DNA from: Actinomyces oris
GTDB lineage: Bacteria; Actinomycetota; Actinomycetes; Actinomycetales; Actinomycetaceae
Length of the DNA stretch: 64,000 nt
Direction: 5' to 3'
Assembly (NCBI RefSeq): GCF_001937665.1
Contig: NZ_MSKL01000020.1
Span: forward strand, 62,001 to 126,000
Positions 1-10,900 of this stretch are shown here, piece by piece. Every line of letters begins with the position of its first letter. Within the stretch, counting starts at the first letter, position 1. A model generated the notes under the pieces. That model searched no databases, was not told where the DNA came from, and saw only the letters and a program-made list of their open reading frames with translations. Both the position numbers and the translations under genes were made by a program.

Positions 1-1
1 G

Positions 2-172
2 CCGCCCGTGCGCAGCCTGAAGTCGGCCGCCATCCCTGTGCGCCGCGTCCCGACCGCCTACCGCGGACGGCGCCGCGCCGAGGCCGACGACGCTGAGCGC
101 ACCGTGCCGCCGGGCAGCATCACCCGCCCGGACCTGGCCTCCGGCAGCCCCCTGGGCTCGACGACGTCGTAG
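2..172 (+). CDS. C-terminal tail of an unidentified gene (possibly purF)
   Basis: One frame stays open from the window edge to a TAG at 170-172 and gives 56 residues rich in Arg, Ala, Pro and Ser; the other two plus-strand frames stop early. The sequence has no motif I recognise. It sits 120 bp upstream of purM on the same strand, where many actinobacteria carry purF (amidophosphoribosyltransferase), so a poorly conserved PurF tail is a reasonable guess from context only. It could be another gene, or non-coding DNA that is open by chance in high-GC sequence. Confidence 0.4.
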   Translation, partial: PPVRSLKSAAIPVRRVPTAYRGRRRAEADDAERTVPPGSITRPDLASGSPLGSTTS

Positions 173-292
173 CCCTGGGCGGCCGGCCGTGCGCTGACTG
201 GCCGACCCCGGTCAGCCGCCGGCCACCTGCTCCGCCCTCGCCCCTTCCGCTCACCACCGCACCTTCGACCCGAGTCCACAAGGAGCCCCCAC

Positions 293-1438
293 ATGACCCA
301 GCAGCCCGAGCAGCCCACCTCCGCCATCACCTACGCCGACGCCGGCGTGGACACCGCCGCCGGGGACCGGGCCGTCGCGCTCATGAAGGACGCCGTGGCC
401 TCCACCATGACCCCGGCCGTCGTCGGCGGCGTCGGGGGCTTCGCCGGGCTCGTGGACGTCTCCGCCCTGCGTGACTACCGCCGCCCCCTGCTGGCCACCT
501 CCACCGACGGCGTGGGCACCAAGGTCGCCATTGCCCAGGCCCTCGACATCCACGACACCATTGGTCAGGACCTGGTGGGCATGGTCGTCGACGACATCGT
601 CGTGGTCGGGGCCCGGCCCCTGCTCATGACCGACTACATCGCCTGCGGGCACGTCGTCCCTGAGCGGATCGCCGACATCGTGCGCGGCATCGCCCAGGCC
701 TGCGCCGCCATCGGCACCCCGCTGCTGGGCGGTGAGACCGCCGAGCACCCCGGCCTCATGGCCCCCGACGAGTACGACGTCGCCGGGGCCGCCACCGGCG
801 TCGTCGAGGCCGATCGCGTCCTCGGCGCCGAGAAGGTGCGTGCCGGCGACGTCCTGGTCGCCCTGGGCTCCTCCGGCCTGCACTCCAACGGCTACTCCCT
901 GGTGCGCCGCGTCATCGAGCACGCCGGCTGGGGCCTGGAGCGCGAGGTCCCCGAGTTCGGCCGCACCCTGGGCCAGGAGCTGCTCGAGCCCACGCGCCTG
1001 TACACCCGCGTGTGCCTGGCCATGCTGGAGACCCTGTCCTCACCGGCCGCCCCGGGGCCGGTCCACGCCCTGTCCCACATCACCGGTGGGGGACTGGCCG
1101 CCAACGTCGCCCGGGTCCTGCCGGCCGGGCTCATCGCCGACGCCGACCGTTCCTCCTGGACGGTGCCGCCGGTCTTCTCCACCGTGCGCGAGCTCGGCTC
1201 AGTGCCGTGGGAGGACCTCGAGGGCACCCTCAACCTGGGTGTGGGGATGGTTGCCGTTGTCGACCCGGGCGTGGTCGACGCTGTCCTGCGGGTCGCCGAG
1301 GGCTCCGACATCCCCGCCTGGGTGCTGGGCGAGGTGCATGAGGCCGGGAAGTACGAGGCCCGGGACCGGGTGGTCTCCGGTACGAAGGGCGTCGACGGGG
1401 GAGCGGTCGACATTCACGGCACCTACCGGACCGCCTGA
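293..1438 (+). CDS. purM: Phosphoribosylformylglycinamidine cyclo-ligase
   Basis: Encodes 381 residues, slightly longer than the usual 340-350. AIR synthetase closes the imidazole ring of formylglycinamidine ribonucleotide with ATP, step five of de novo purine synthesis, in the cytoplasm. Family hallmarks are visible: YADAGVD near the N-terminus, the glycine-rich GGVGGFAGL, STDGVGTKV, the DLVGMVVDDIVVVGARPL segment, LLGGETAEHPG, SSGLHSNGYSLVRR and HITGGGLAANV. The ATG is preceded by an AAGGAG ribosome site 8 bp upstream. The C-terminal 30 residues extend past the conserved core. A strong hairpin follows about 45 bp after the stop. The gene to its left runs in the same direction, consistent with a pur operon. 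Confidence 0.97.
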   Translation: MTQQPEQPTSAITYADAGVDTAAGDRAVALMKDAVASTMTPAVVGGVGGFAGLVDVSALRDYRRPLLATSTDGVGTKVAIAQALDIHDTIGQDLVGMVVDDIVVVGARPLLMTDYIACGHVVPERIADIVRGIAQACAAIGTPLLGGETAEHPGLMAPDEYDVAGAATGVVEADRVLGAEKVRAGDVLVALGSSGLHSNGYSLVRRVIEHAGWGLEREVPEFGRTLGQELLEPTRLYTRVCLAMLETLSSPAAPGPVHALSHITGGGLAANVARVLPAGLIADADRSSWTVPPVFSTVRELGSVPWEDLEGTLNLGVGMVAVVDPGVVDAVLRVAEGSDIPAWVLGEVHEAGKYEARDRVVSGTKGVDGGAVDIHGTYRTA

Positions 1439-1483
1439 GCGGCCGAGGCCGCCGCTGGCACGAACAGCGGGCGACGACAACGA

Positions 1484-1522
1484 CGAGGCCCCGATTGGAT
1501 GCGGTATCCAACTGGGGCCTCG
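1484..1522. terminator. Hairpin terminator after purM
   Basis: Two 17-base arms (1484-1500 and 1506-1522, starting CGAGGCCCC and ending GGGGCCTCG) pair with two mismatches around the 5-base loop GCGGT. No T-run follows, as is common in high-GC actinobacteria. It separates purM from the convergent DUF3073 gene. The rest of 1439-1756 shows no gene. Confidence 0.75.
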
Positions 1523-1756
1523 CACCGTGAGGTGTCACGTGTGGCGACTAGTCAAGCCTTACCGGGCCGGTTCTGCAGCAGTCGATCAGGGCGGCATCAC
1601 CCTGACCTGGGTCGATGCGACACAGGTGGTTCGGGTCGGGAGTGAAAAGTCGCCGGGAGTGACACGGATGGCTGCCCGATGGCCTCGACTCACGCGCTCG
1701 TAGGCGCGCGGAAGGGCCGGCAGGTGCGTTCCTCCGGCCCTCCTCAACTGGGTGGG

Positions 1757-1960
1757 CTACTTGCCGCCCTCGTCCCAGTCGTCATCGTCGACGGCATACT
1801 TGGCGGCCAGCTCCTCGTAGTCGATCTCGTCGTCAGGCTCAGATCCCGAGGATGCTGAGACGAGCTCCCGCTCCAGAGCCTTGTAATCAGTCTCCGGGCT
1901 GAAGTACTTGAGCTTACGGGCAACCTTGGTTGCCTTGGCCTTCTGACGGCCGCGCCCCAT
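1757..1960 (-). CDS. DUF3073 family protein
   Basis: A 67-residue acidic-tailed protein beginning MGRGRQKAKATKVARK and ending in an Asp-rich stretch (DDDDWDEGGK). This matches the DUF3073 family, a short protein found almost only in actinobacteria, commonly near pur genes; its role is unknown. The start is set by the conserved MGRGRQ and by a GGAGGGG site upstream; an in-frame ATG six codons earlier lies within the ribosome-site region and is less likely. It is convergent with purM and independent of the island on its other side. Confidence 0.9.
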   Translation of the reverse strand: MGRGRQKAKATKVARKLKYFSPETDYKALERELVSASSGSEPDDEIDYEELAAKYAVDDDDWDEGGK

Positions 1961-2421
1961 AGGCTCGACCCCCTCCAACGTGTCACGGCGCGCACGTGGG
2001 CGCGCTCTTCCTGGTCAAATATGTCGTGGGGCAACCGTACAACGTCAATGGTCACGAACACCATTCGGACACCGGGGGAGAGGCGTGGTGACGCACACCC
2101 CACATGTTGGACGAGGGGTTCAAGAGTCCCATAGACATTGCCCAGCAAGCCTTCGGTAGACCCGCAGTGAGCCTGCGGATGTTGCCCAAAGTCGGCTCGA
2201 AGTACCTCCAGAGAGGCCGGGAGCCTCAGGGGGCGGGGCTGCCGTCCCGAGGATTCCTGACAAGGGGGTGGGGGGACTGCCTGGTGAGTAGGTGTCGGCA
2301 CTTCGCCGGGGGCGTACGCGGGGGGCCTGACGTGTGCGCAGGTGGCGGCCCTGATGGGCGCACGGGTGCGCAGATGGTGGCCCAGACCGACTGAACCGCG
2401 AGGACGCACTGAGACCACAAC
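1961..2421. other. Intergenic region, no supported gene
   Basis: Both strands carry open frames up to about 100 codons, but they overlap each other, have no ribosome site and resemble no family. This 461-bp stretch separates the conserved pur end from the 3' end of the helicase/methylase island, so it may hold the island boundary; no direct repeat or tRNA is seen here. Confidence 0.6.
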
Positions 2422-4908
2422 CTACGGCGTGAGGGCGGTGATGAGGGGGCTGGCCTCGCCGCTCCAGGAGATGGCGAGCTGGTCCCGGGCGCGGGTCGCG
2501 GCCACATACAGCAGTGAGCGCTCCCGCAGGAGGGCATCGTCGTGGTCTGTGTCGGAGTACTGCTGGTCCCACAGTGGCCGGGGGATCGCGTTCTTCGAGA
2601 CGTCGAAGAGCAGTACTTTGCGGAACTCCAGGCCCTTGGCGCGGTGCATTGTCATGACCACGGGCCTGCCCCGACCAGCTGCCTCCCGGTCCACGGCGCG
2701 CACCTCTATCCCGTGCTGGGCCAGGCCGTTGACGACGGCGTCGCGCTGGTATCGGTCACGCACGAGGACGGCGATTGTCTCCGGGGCACTGTCCTCACTG
2801 TCCCGGTCCTGCTCCAGCCACACCCGTAGCAGCTCAGCGGCCTTGCTCAGCTCGTCGGCGCGGTCGGTGGCGTGCAGCAGCAGTGGCTCGGGCCCGGAGC
2901 GCGGTGAGACGTAGTGGTGCTCCTCGGCCTGTCCCTCCATGTCTTCATAGGTGCCGGGATCGAGGATCCCGAAGGCGACATCGAGGTTCTGACGGGTGGT
3001 GCGGTAGTTGCGCGTCAGCCGCCGCGACCTCCCGCGCACCTGGATCCCGTAGTGGCTCAGCGTGATCTTCTTGCCGTAGATACGCTGGTGGGAGTCCTCA
3101 GCCAGGAACAGGTCATCTGGGCCTGGCTCCACCAGCGCCCGCAGCAGCTGCAGGTGAGCGGGCGTGAGGTCCTGAGCCTCATCGACGAGCACGTGCCGGA
3201 AGGGTCGGGGTGTGCCGAGCGCCGCCTCATGGTCGAGCCAGGCGGCAGCCAGGGCGAGCTGTTCGTCAAAGGAGGTCACGCCCAGGTCGGCGCTGCGGTC
3301 CCGGTAGCGCTCCATCGCCTTCCACACAGCGGCCCGCTTGGACCGGTCCAGGGCCACTCCCCGACCGGGGCGGCGCACGCGCAGGTACTGCTTAAGAGTT
3401 GTGACGCGCTGGGGCAGCACGATCAGCTCGTACTCCGACTCCAGGAAGTCGGCAGAGCGCAGTCCCTCGGGCAGCTCATCGCCCATGAGGGTGAGGACCT
3501 CCTGCCACACGTTCTCCCTGGGGTAGGTGAGTACCCGTGCCCGCGGCTGGCCGATGACCTCCTGGGCGATGGGGGAGATCTTGGCCCCGGCCTGCTGGAG
3601 GATCATGCGCGCAACCCGGTCCAGGCCGCTGACCATGACTCCGGACTCGCTCAGCCTCTCGGTGAAGGGCAGTCGTGGATCGAGCTGGGCGACCTGGCGG
3701 CGCAGGTCGTCGGCGAGGTTGCGCGTGTAGGTCGTCAGCAGGATCCGTGGCTCCTGCTCGTCAGCCTTGTCGCGCTTGGCGAGCTTGACGGCGCGGTGCA
3801 CGGCGATGACGGTCTTCCCGGTTCCGGCGCCGCCCGAGACGCGCATGGGGCCGTTCGTGTGCCGCTCCACGATGGCCCGCTGCTGGGGATGCAGGAACAG
3901 CTGCCACTCGGCGAAGCTGAGCCCCTCGATGGCGCGGCGCAGGTCCTCGTCACCGACCAACCAGGTGAAGGTCGAGCGCGCCGCGCGAGTGCGTAGACCC
4001 TCGATGAGGTCAGCGTCGGTGGGTTCTGCGGACACGTCACGCGAGGGCCGCAGCCCGAAGTCCTCACGGATTTCCTCGATCGTCGCCCCGGTAGCCAGGT
4101 TGAGCAGTGCCTCGCCCTGCCAGGCGACCCGGGCGGTGGATGCCAGATCGAGGAGCTGGGACTCGCGCTGCGCCGCTAGTGCCGCTGCTCCGAGTCGGAC
4201 GTCAATACCGAGCTCGTTGTGCAGCATTTCCACGGTGAGCCCGTCGGGCCACATCGGTGCCTGGTCCCGGCTGGGAACGGCGACGGCGCCCGGCACACTG
4301 GCGGCCCCGACGGCCACTCCGGCAGCCGTTACTCCTTCACCCTGGTGGCTCCCCATTGCGGGTTCGGTGCCAGGTGCCTGGGTGGGTGCGGAACTGGCGT
4401 CGGCTCCTCTGGCGGCTTCCTCGTTGCGACGGCGCGCCTCAGCGTTGGCGGCCTGGATGCGGGCCGTCTCGCGGGCGAGCTCATCGGCTTCGCGCTGGGC
4501 GGCGGCGAGCTCGGCCTGGGCTGTGCGCCGTGCCTCCTCAACGGCACCGGGATCCAGGCCGATGAGGTCCCCGACGTTGACGACCTCGGTGATGCCGTTG
4601 CGGGGGTTGACGTGGACGGTGACGGATTCGGCGATCTTGATGGCCTCGTCATGCGGCCAGATACCGTGGATGACGTAGACGACCTCACCGTCGGCGGCGA
4701 GCTCGAACAGGACGGCCCGGTAGAAGTCGGTGACGCGTGCGGTGCGTACGCGCCGGTCCCGCGATCCACGAATGGGCTCCAGGTGCAGCCCCGAGCTCGT
4801 GGTCATGGTGGACAGCTTGCTGATGAACGGCCCGATCTTCGCCCTGAGGGAGGGGTCCTTGGCGGTGGCGTCCTTCGTCTTGCTGCTGGGCAACAGGATC
4901 GTGGCCAT
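2422..4908 (-). CDS. SF1 (UvrD-like) helicase with RelE-like N-terminal region
   Basis: 828 residues. The N-terminal 115 residues (FISKLSTMTTSSGLHLEPI, then FYRAVLFELAADGEVVYVIHGIWPHDEA) look like the RelE/ParE fold. A charged, Ala/Glu-rich likely coiled coil (about 122-165) and a Pro/Ala-rich linker follow. The helicase core runs from about 340: Q-motif region FLHPQQRAIV, Walker A GGAGTGKT (359-366), motif II VDEAQD (575-580), motif V HRAKGLEF and motif VI YVAATRARDQL near the C-terminus. SF1 helicases of this type unwind DNA 3'-5' with ATP. The start MATILLPSSK directly follows the stop of the giant helicase gene (1-bp gap), so the two are co-transcribed and probably coupled. As the last gene of the island it probably processes DNA opened by its partners; that role is inferred. 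I see no nuclease motif in it. Confidence 0.85.
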   Translation of the reverse strand: MATILLPSSKTKDATAKDPSLRAKIGPFISKLSTMTTSSGLHLEPIRGSRDRRVRTARVTDFYRAVLFELAADGEVVYVIHGIWPHDEAIKIAESVTVHVNPRNGITEVVNVGDLIGLDPGAVEEARRTAQAELAAAQREADELARETARIQAANAEARRRNEEAARGADASSAPTQAPGTEPAMGSHQGEGVTAAGVAVGAASVPGAVAVPSRDQAPMWPDGLTVEMLHNELGIDVRLGAAALAAQRESQLLDLASTARVAWQGEALLNLATGATIEEIREDFGLRPSRDVSAEPTDADLIEGLRTRAARSTFTWLVGDEDLRRAIEGLSFAEWQLFLHPQQRAIVERHTNGPMRVSGGAGTGKTVIAVHRAVKLAKRDKADEQEPRILLTTYTRNLADDLRRQVAQLDPRLPFTERLSESGVMVSGLDRVARMILQQAGAKISPIAQEVIGQPRARVLTYPRENVWQEVLTLMGDELPEGLRSADFLESEYELIVLPQRVTTLKQYLRVRRPGRGVALDRSKRAAVWKAMERYRDRSADLGVTSFDEQLALAAAWLDHEAALGTPRPFRHVLVDEAQDLTPAHLQLLRALVEPGPDDLFLAEDSHQRIYGKKITLSHYGIQVRGRSRRLTRNYRTTRQNLDVAFGILDPGTYEDMEGQAEEHHYVSPRSGPEPLLLHATDRADELSKAAELLRVWLEQDRDSEDSAPETIAVLVRDRYQRDAVVNGLAQHGIEVRAVDREAAGRGRPVVMTMHRAKGLEFRKVLLFDVSKNAIPRPLWDQQYSDTDHDDALLRERSLLYVAATRARDQLAISWSGEASPLITALTP

Positions 4909-4909
4909 G

Positions 4910-7900
4910 TCAGTGTCCTTCCAGGAGCTCGGGGATGAGCGCGCAGAGATCGGTGGCGGTGCGGGCCGGATCGTCGCCGGTGACAATGACGCGCCAGCCG
5001 GCCGCCGTCAGGGTCTCCTCGTCGCCGTCCTGCGGCTCGGCGAGGACAGCAACCTTGGGCGCGGCCCAGGACAGGTCCGTCATGATGCCGCCGACCTCGA
5101 CGCCGTCGCCCTCGTGCGGGAGGCCGGCCGCAGCCAGGTGGGGCAGAAGGGTGAGGATCGGCTCGGGGGTGAGGTCCTGGTCGACGTCGTCCCAGCCGAG
5201 ATCACTCATAGCGGCCGGGCTGCCGGCGACGTCGGCCACAGCGACCTCAGCCTGAGCGCGGGCGCGCAGCTCGTCCAGGGCCCGGCTGGTCGTGGTGATG
5301 TCCACGGGTACCTGAGCCAGGGCGAGCACGTTGCTGAGCCGCAGCCAAGCCAGCCAGGCCTCCGGGTGCTCGGGACTCCCCAGGGCCTCATCGGAGTCGT
5401 CCAGCACGAGGGCCATCCCCGTGGTGGAGGAGCCGGTGAGCTGGACCGCCAGGGCAAGGTGGGGGATAGCGAAGACCGAGCCGGAGTGCTTCGACGCCGC
5501 GGGAGCGCCTGCGGCATCAGCAGCACCAGCCGGCTCGGGCAGCTCGGCCTCAGGCCACAGCACACGCAACGCTTCCCACAGCGGATCCGCCATGGTTCGT
5601 CTGGTGTACTCCTCGGAATCACCCTCTGGGACCGGGGAGCACTGCAGGGAGGCGGTCCTGTTTAAGGGTAAGTGGTGGTAGGCACCGACGATGAGTGGCC
5701 CCCAGGCGGAGTCGGCCAGGGCCGCCAGGGCGGCGGTGGTCGGACTGGTATCGGGGTCCTCGTTGTCATCTCTGAGCATCGTCTCTAGCAGCGCCATTGG
5801 CCCGCCGCGCCAGGCGTCGATGGCCTGGTCGGTGACGCCGCCGGCGCGCGAGGCCCCCAGGGAGCCGTTCTTGAGCTGAGCGACGGTGGCCTCATTCAGC
5901 CAGGCCGGGTTCCACGGCCCGTCCAGGTCCTCGACGCTCACGGAGATGACCCGGTAGCCGGCGGCGCGCAGGCGTGCACGTTTGTCGGCGTCGTCGGCGA
6001 GACGGTTGTGCGCACGACTGGCGTGGTAGCGGCGGCCGTCGGTGAAGATGGCGATGGGACTGCGGCCGCCGGGGCGCAGGCAGGTGAAGTCGGGGCGGGT
6101 GCCGCGGGCGTCGAGCTGGGGGCGGATCCGCCAGCGGCCCCCGTCGATCTCCAACGCCGGTGCGCCCGAGGGGTCGCTGGTGGTGCGCACGGCCATCTGC
6201 TTGCTCAGGAGTTCGGCGAGTGCGGCGCGGAAGCGCACCTCCAGGGGGCTCTCCCCGGTGCCGGCGCGCACGGCCTCGTCGGTGACCGTCCACTGGGGGA
6301 CCTCCGGGTCGAGCTCGGCGAACATGCCTTCGATGTCCTGGGCGCTGTTGTCCTCCCGTCCCAGGAGCTGGCCGATGGCGTGCAGGGCCGCGGCGCGGGT
6401 GACTTCGGCGGAGACGGCGTGGGGCCGCAGGCAGTCCGGGCACATGTCCTTGCCCTCGGCGCGGCACGGGCAGCTCTCCAGGTGCTTGCCGGTGCGGATG
6501 AGGAGGTTCCAGAGCCGGGTGGAGTCGTCATGGTCGGTGAGATAGCCGGTGCCCCCGGGCACGGTGTCGTGCAGCAGGAGGGCGGGACGGGTCTCACCGG
6601 GGGCGCCGCCGGCCACGGGGTGGGGGACGGATGCAATGCCCAGGTGATCGGGTGAGCCGCCGGTAGTGATCTCCAGCCCCAGAAGGATCGCGGAGGCCAG
6701 CGAGTCCACCCCCACCCGGTCGGTGGCGAAACCCAGCGGCAGGACGAAGGCGAGCGCCTCAGTGCTCAACTCGCGCATGAGGTCGACGGCGATCACGTGC
6801 TCGGCGGAGTCGCTCCGGTAGCGGCACCAGGGTCGGTGCTCGCGGGCGGAGGAGGCACGCGTGTCCGTGTCGAGCTTGCCGCAAGCCTCGCACAGGCGGA
6901 AGTCCCGCGAGGAGAGGGCGTTGCCGGAGACCCGGTCGACGCTCTGACCGGCCAGGGGCCGCCCGGTGTTGAGCCAGCGCAGGTTCATGCCGCGGTAGCG
7001 GGTCACCCCGAACCCGGAGGCCTCCACGTTCCACTGGCGCACCGTGCGGGTGGGGTCGAAGTCGGCCAGGGGCAGGACCTCGAAGTGGGTGTGGAGCCGC
7101 TCGTCGCTGGAGTCCCCGATGCGGGCGTCGTCCTGGGAGACGTCGGCGAAGACCCGGCTCAGGCGCAGGACCCGCCGGGCGCGTCCGACCTCGGCAATGT
7201 CGGTGTCACGGCACCTGGGGCACTCCGTGGGCGCGGCGGGCCGGGTCTCCTGCGGCTCACGCACGTCGATGTAGCCGCAGGCCTTGCAGCAGAACCACCA
7301 CTGGGCCTGGTTGTTCAGGTCGGAGGCGTCAATGCCCTCGATCGCCATCTCCAGGCCGCGGGTGTAGAAGGTGGCGCCGGGAGCGAGCTCGTGCAGGGCG
7401 TTGACGGAGGCTCGATCGACGTCGCAGGGCTCGGAGTGGAACTCCTCCTTGTCCGGATCGCGCCAGGAGACGCGGGCGGACAGGCGCACGGAGTCGTCGA
7501 TGAGGGTGTAGTTGGGCAGGATGCCGTGGCGCTCCAGGGCCGAGACCCAGTGCTCACGATCCTGGTCGAAGATTCGGGACTCGGCGGCCTTCCGGGCTCC
7601 TTCGGCAGAGCGATGGGCTCGTGTGTCCTCCTCGGTGGCGTTGGGGCGCTCGGCGGCGACCTTGAGCTCGGGCAGGGCCTCGCGGATCTGGCGTTCCTGG
7701 CGGTGGAGCTGCTCGGACTCGGCGCGGTGCTCGGCTGCGGCGCGCTGGAGCATCTCGCGAGGCCCGGCGCCGGCGTCCTGGGTCACCCAGCTGCTGAGCC
7801 GGTCGAGCGCCGGCGTGCGCTCCTGGAAGGCGGCGGTGAATGCCTGCACCAGCAGGGCGCCGTCGCGCTCGATCCGCTCGCACAGCGTGGTGACGAGCGA

Positions 7901-10900
7901 GCCCTCGCCGGTGGCACCCAGGGCGGTCTTCGCGGTGCCGCCGCCGTGGCCGCCGGAGGGGATGGCCGGGTGGTTCTCGCGGGCGAGGGTGTCAATGACG
8001 GAGGCCAGGAACTGGCGGCGCAGAATCTCCTCGGCCCCCAGATAGGTCGACGGCGGCGCGACAGAGCCGTTGAGCAGCCGATCCGGGGCGTCGAGGATCG
8101 GGAGCTGGCTGCGCCTGCCGGGCACGTAGGCCAGGGCGAGCGCCGAGCCGCTGCGGCGGCCCGCGCGGCCCACCCGCTGCACGTAGGAGGCGACGGTGGC
8201 CGGCAGGGAACCGAGCATGACGGTGGACAGGTCCCCGATGTCGATACCCATCTCCAGGGTGGGGGTGGCCACGAGGACGTTGGGGTCCCCGGGCACCTGC
8301 GTGGGGCGCTTGAACCCGGTCTCGACCTCGGCACGCTCCTTGGCATCGAGCAGGGAGGTGTGCTCATGGGAGTCGACCCGGCGCACATGGGCCCCGGCGT
8401 ACATGCTGCGGTAAAAGCTCTCGGCCGGGTGCGGCTGGGCCCTCAGGTGGCCGGGGCAGGCGGCGGCCAGGCAAGGGGCGCCGTCGAGCTGGTCGACGGT
8501 GGCGGTGGCGGCGGGCAGCTGGGTGCGGCAGGTGTCGCACACCAGGAGCAGAGCCTCACGCGTGGTCTCGCGCAGCGGGGAGACGACGACGCGGCCGGCC
8601 GGCAGCCCGTAGACGGTGCCGCCAGAGTCGGTGGTGGTAACGCTGAGGATCCCGGCCTCGGCCAGGTGGGCCAGGAGCGCGCAGGCCAGGCGGGAGGCGT
8701 GGGTGGGCACGACCCCTAGGCACTTGCGGGCCCAGGTGGCGTACCAGGACTTCGAGGAGCCCACCGGCGTGAAGGCCGACTTGCGGGTGTCGAGGCGGCC
8801 GCCGACCTGGGGGAAGGCCGGGGCGGCGCGCCCGGTGGGGAAGGCCGGCTGGCCCTGGTGACGGTTGCGCTTGTACCAGATCCACAGGCGCTTGCCGTCG
8901 TCGCTCTTGTAGCGCGACAGCCACTCGTGGTCGATGGCGCCCTCGCGGCGCATGTGCTCCAGGGTGCCGCGTACCCAGGCGAGCAGGGCTGCGTCGCTGG
9001 TGTCCTTAAAGCCGTCGAGGACGCCCTGCTGGTCGGTGCCGAGGGCCTGACGGGCCAGGGCCACCAGAGCGTTGGCGCGCCCGGCGCTGACGTGGACGGT
9101 CACCGAGCCGGTGGCCTCCAGGGTGCGCCCGTAGGTGGACTGGAGCCCCACCTCCAAGGCGATATCGAACAGGAGCCGACGGCGCACGTGCGGCTTGGCC
9201 CGGCTGCGCTTGGAGGCCGGGGCCTTCGGGTCCCAGTAGGGTTTGAAGCGCTGGTGCTCGGACAGGGCCGCGGGGACCAGCCGGTAGCGGTCGAAGGCGC
9301 TGGCCTGGGCGTCGTCGAGGGCAGCCTCGGCCCATTCCTCGATGGGCATCTCCGCTCGCAGCGCCCCGCGCAGGGCCGAGCGCAGGCTCATCGTGTGGGA
9401 GCGCTGGTTGACATAGCCGGCGCGGTGGGCGGCGTCCTGCACGGAGTCGGTGAAGATGAGGGCGCGTTTCTCGGTGTTGTCGAGGCCGTCGTCGCCGAAC
9501 AGGGTGGTCAGGGACACCGACAGGAGGGTGGCGACGGCCGAGCCGAGGAAGCGGATGGAGTCCTTGGACCCGCAGGAGGGGCAGACGTCGTTGGTGGAGT
9601 CCTCGGTGATGCTGCGCTCGTCCCCGGTGAGCATGAGGACCGGCAGGACGAGGCCCTCCTTGGCCTCGGTGCTCTCCTGGTCCGGGCGGCGGGTGAGGAT
9701 TTCGCGGCTGTTGATGGAGTACCAGCGCAGCCCGGGGTGGCGGGCCTCCAGGTTGATCTCGCCGGCCTCGGTGCGGGTGCGGTAGTCGGCGTCCTCCCCG
9801 GGTGCGTGCAGGAGGGCCCGGAAGCGGGGGTCGCCGGTCTTGCGGTCGCGGCGCACGTGGGTCTGGTCGTCCTTCTCCTTCTGACCGGTGGGGGCCAGGA
9901 CGATGCCCCACCCGGAGCGCCCGCAGGAGCGGCAGTACAGGGCGGGGCGTGCGGGCTCCTCGACCTGTGTCTGCTCGGAGACGGCGTCGGCCCAGCGGAA
10001 GGAGGGCAGTGAGCTCAGGGCCCGGTCGACGCGGGTGACCTCCCGGATCCACAGGGTGACCTCCACGTTGACTGCGCTGCGGTCGGGTTTGCCGTCGAGT
10101 CCGGCGCGCACGACGGACAGGGCCGCCAGGATCGCGGAGAGGACCCTCCGGGCTAGACCCGACTCCGGGATGGGGCCCAGGAGGTCCCGGGCGAGATCGG
10201 CCAGCGGCGTGGAGCGCTCGGCGGCGCGCACCAGGTCCAGGACGTCGGGGTGGGCCTGGAGTGCGGAGGCGAGGCCGGAGGCGTCGAGGGTGTCCTCCAC
10301 CTCCTCGGGCAGGTCGTAGAGGTGGGCGACGACGCCGCGGAGCAGCTCCTCGGGGTTGGGGGAGCCGGCCTCGGCGAGGTGGGCCAGAGCCTGCAGGTTC
10401 TCACCGGGCAGGGAACGCAGGCGCAGGGCGCGGCCGGCCAGGCCCTTGGACTCGGCCACCTGGCGGTGCGTGGCGGCCCACTGGTCGAGGTCGGCGCGCG
10501 TCTCGGTGACGACGGCGCTGGTGGGCAGGTCGGTCCCAAAGACGTCGCGGGCGAAGGCAAGCATCTGCGAGGGGTCGCCGCCGTCGCCGAGGGTGGCGGA
10601 GGTCGCCACAGGGCACACGGGGCCGAGAGGGGCAGAGGCGAAGGCCTCCTGGCGGGGGTGGTCGGCGGGCAAGTGGGCGCGCAAGGTCAGGCCCAGGCGC
10701 CGCAGCAGCATGGCGACGTCGGTGCCCTGGGCGCCGTCGTAGGTGTGGAACTCGTCAAGGACCAGGTAGGTGAGCGACCCAGCTGAGGCCCGCCACAACT
10801 CGCGGTCCTCAGGGCGCAGGAGGAGCTGGTCGAGCATCTTGTAGTTGGTGAGCAGGATGTCCGGCGGGTTGTCGCGGATGACGTAGCGGTCGGTGATGAG

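Noticed and set aside
2104-2394. 96-codon plus-strand frame between DUF3073 and the SF1 helicase
   Set aside because: No ribosome site, no family resemblance, and other open frames overlap it.
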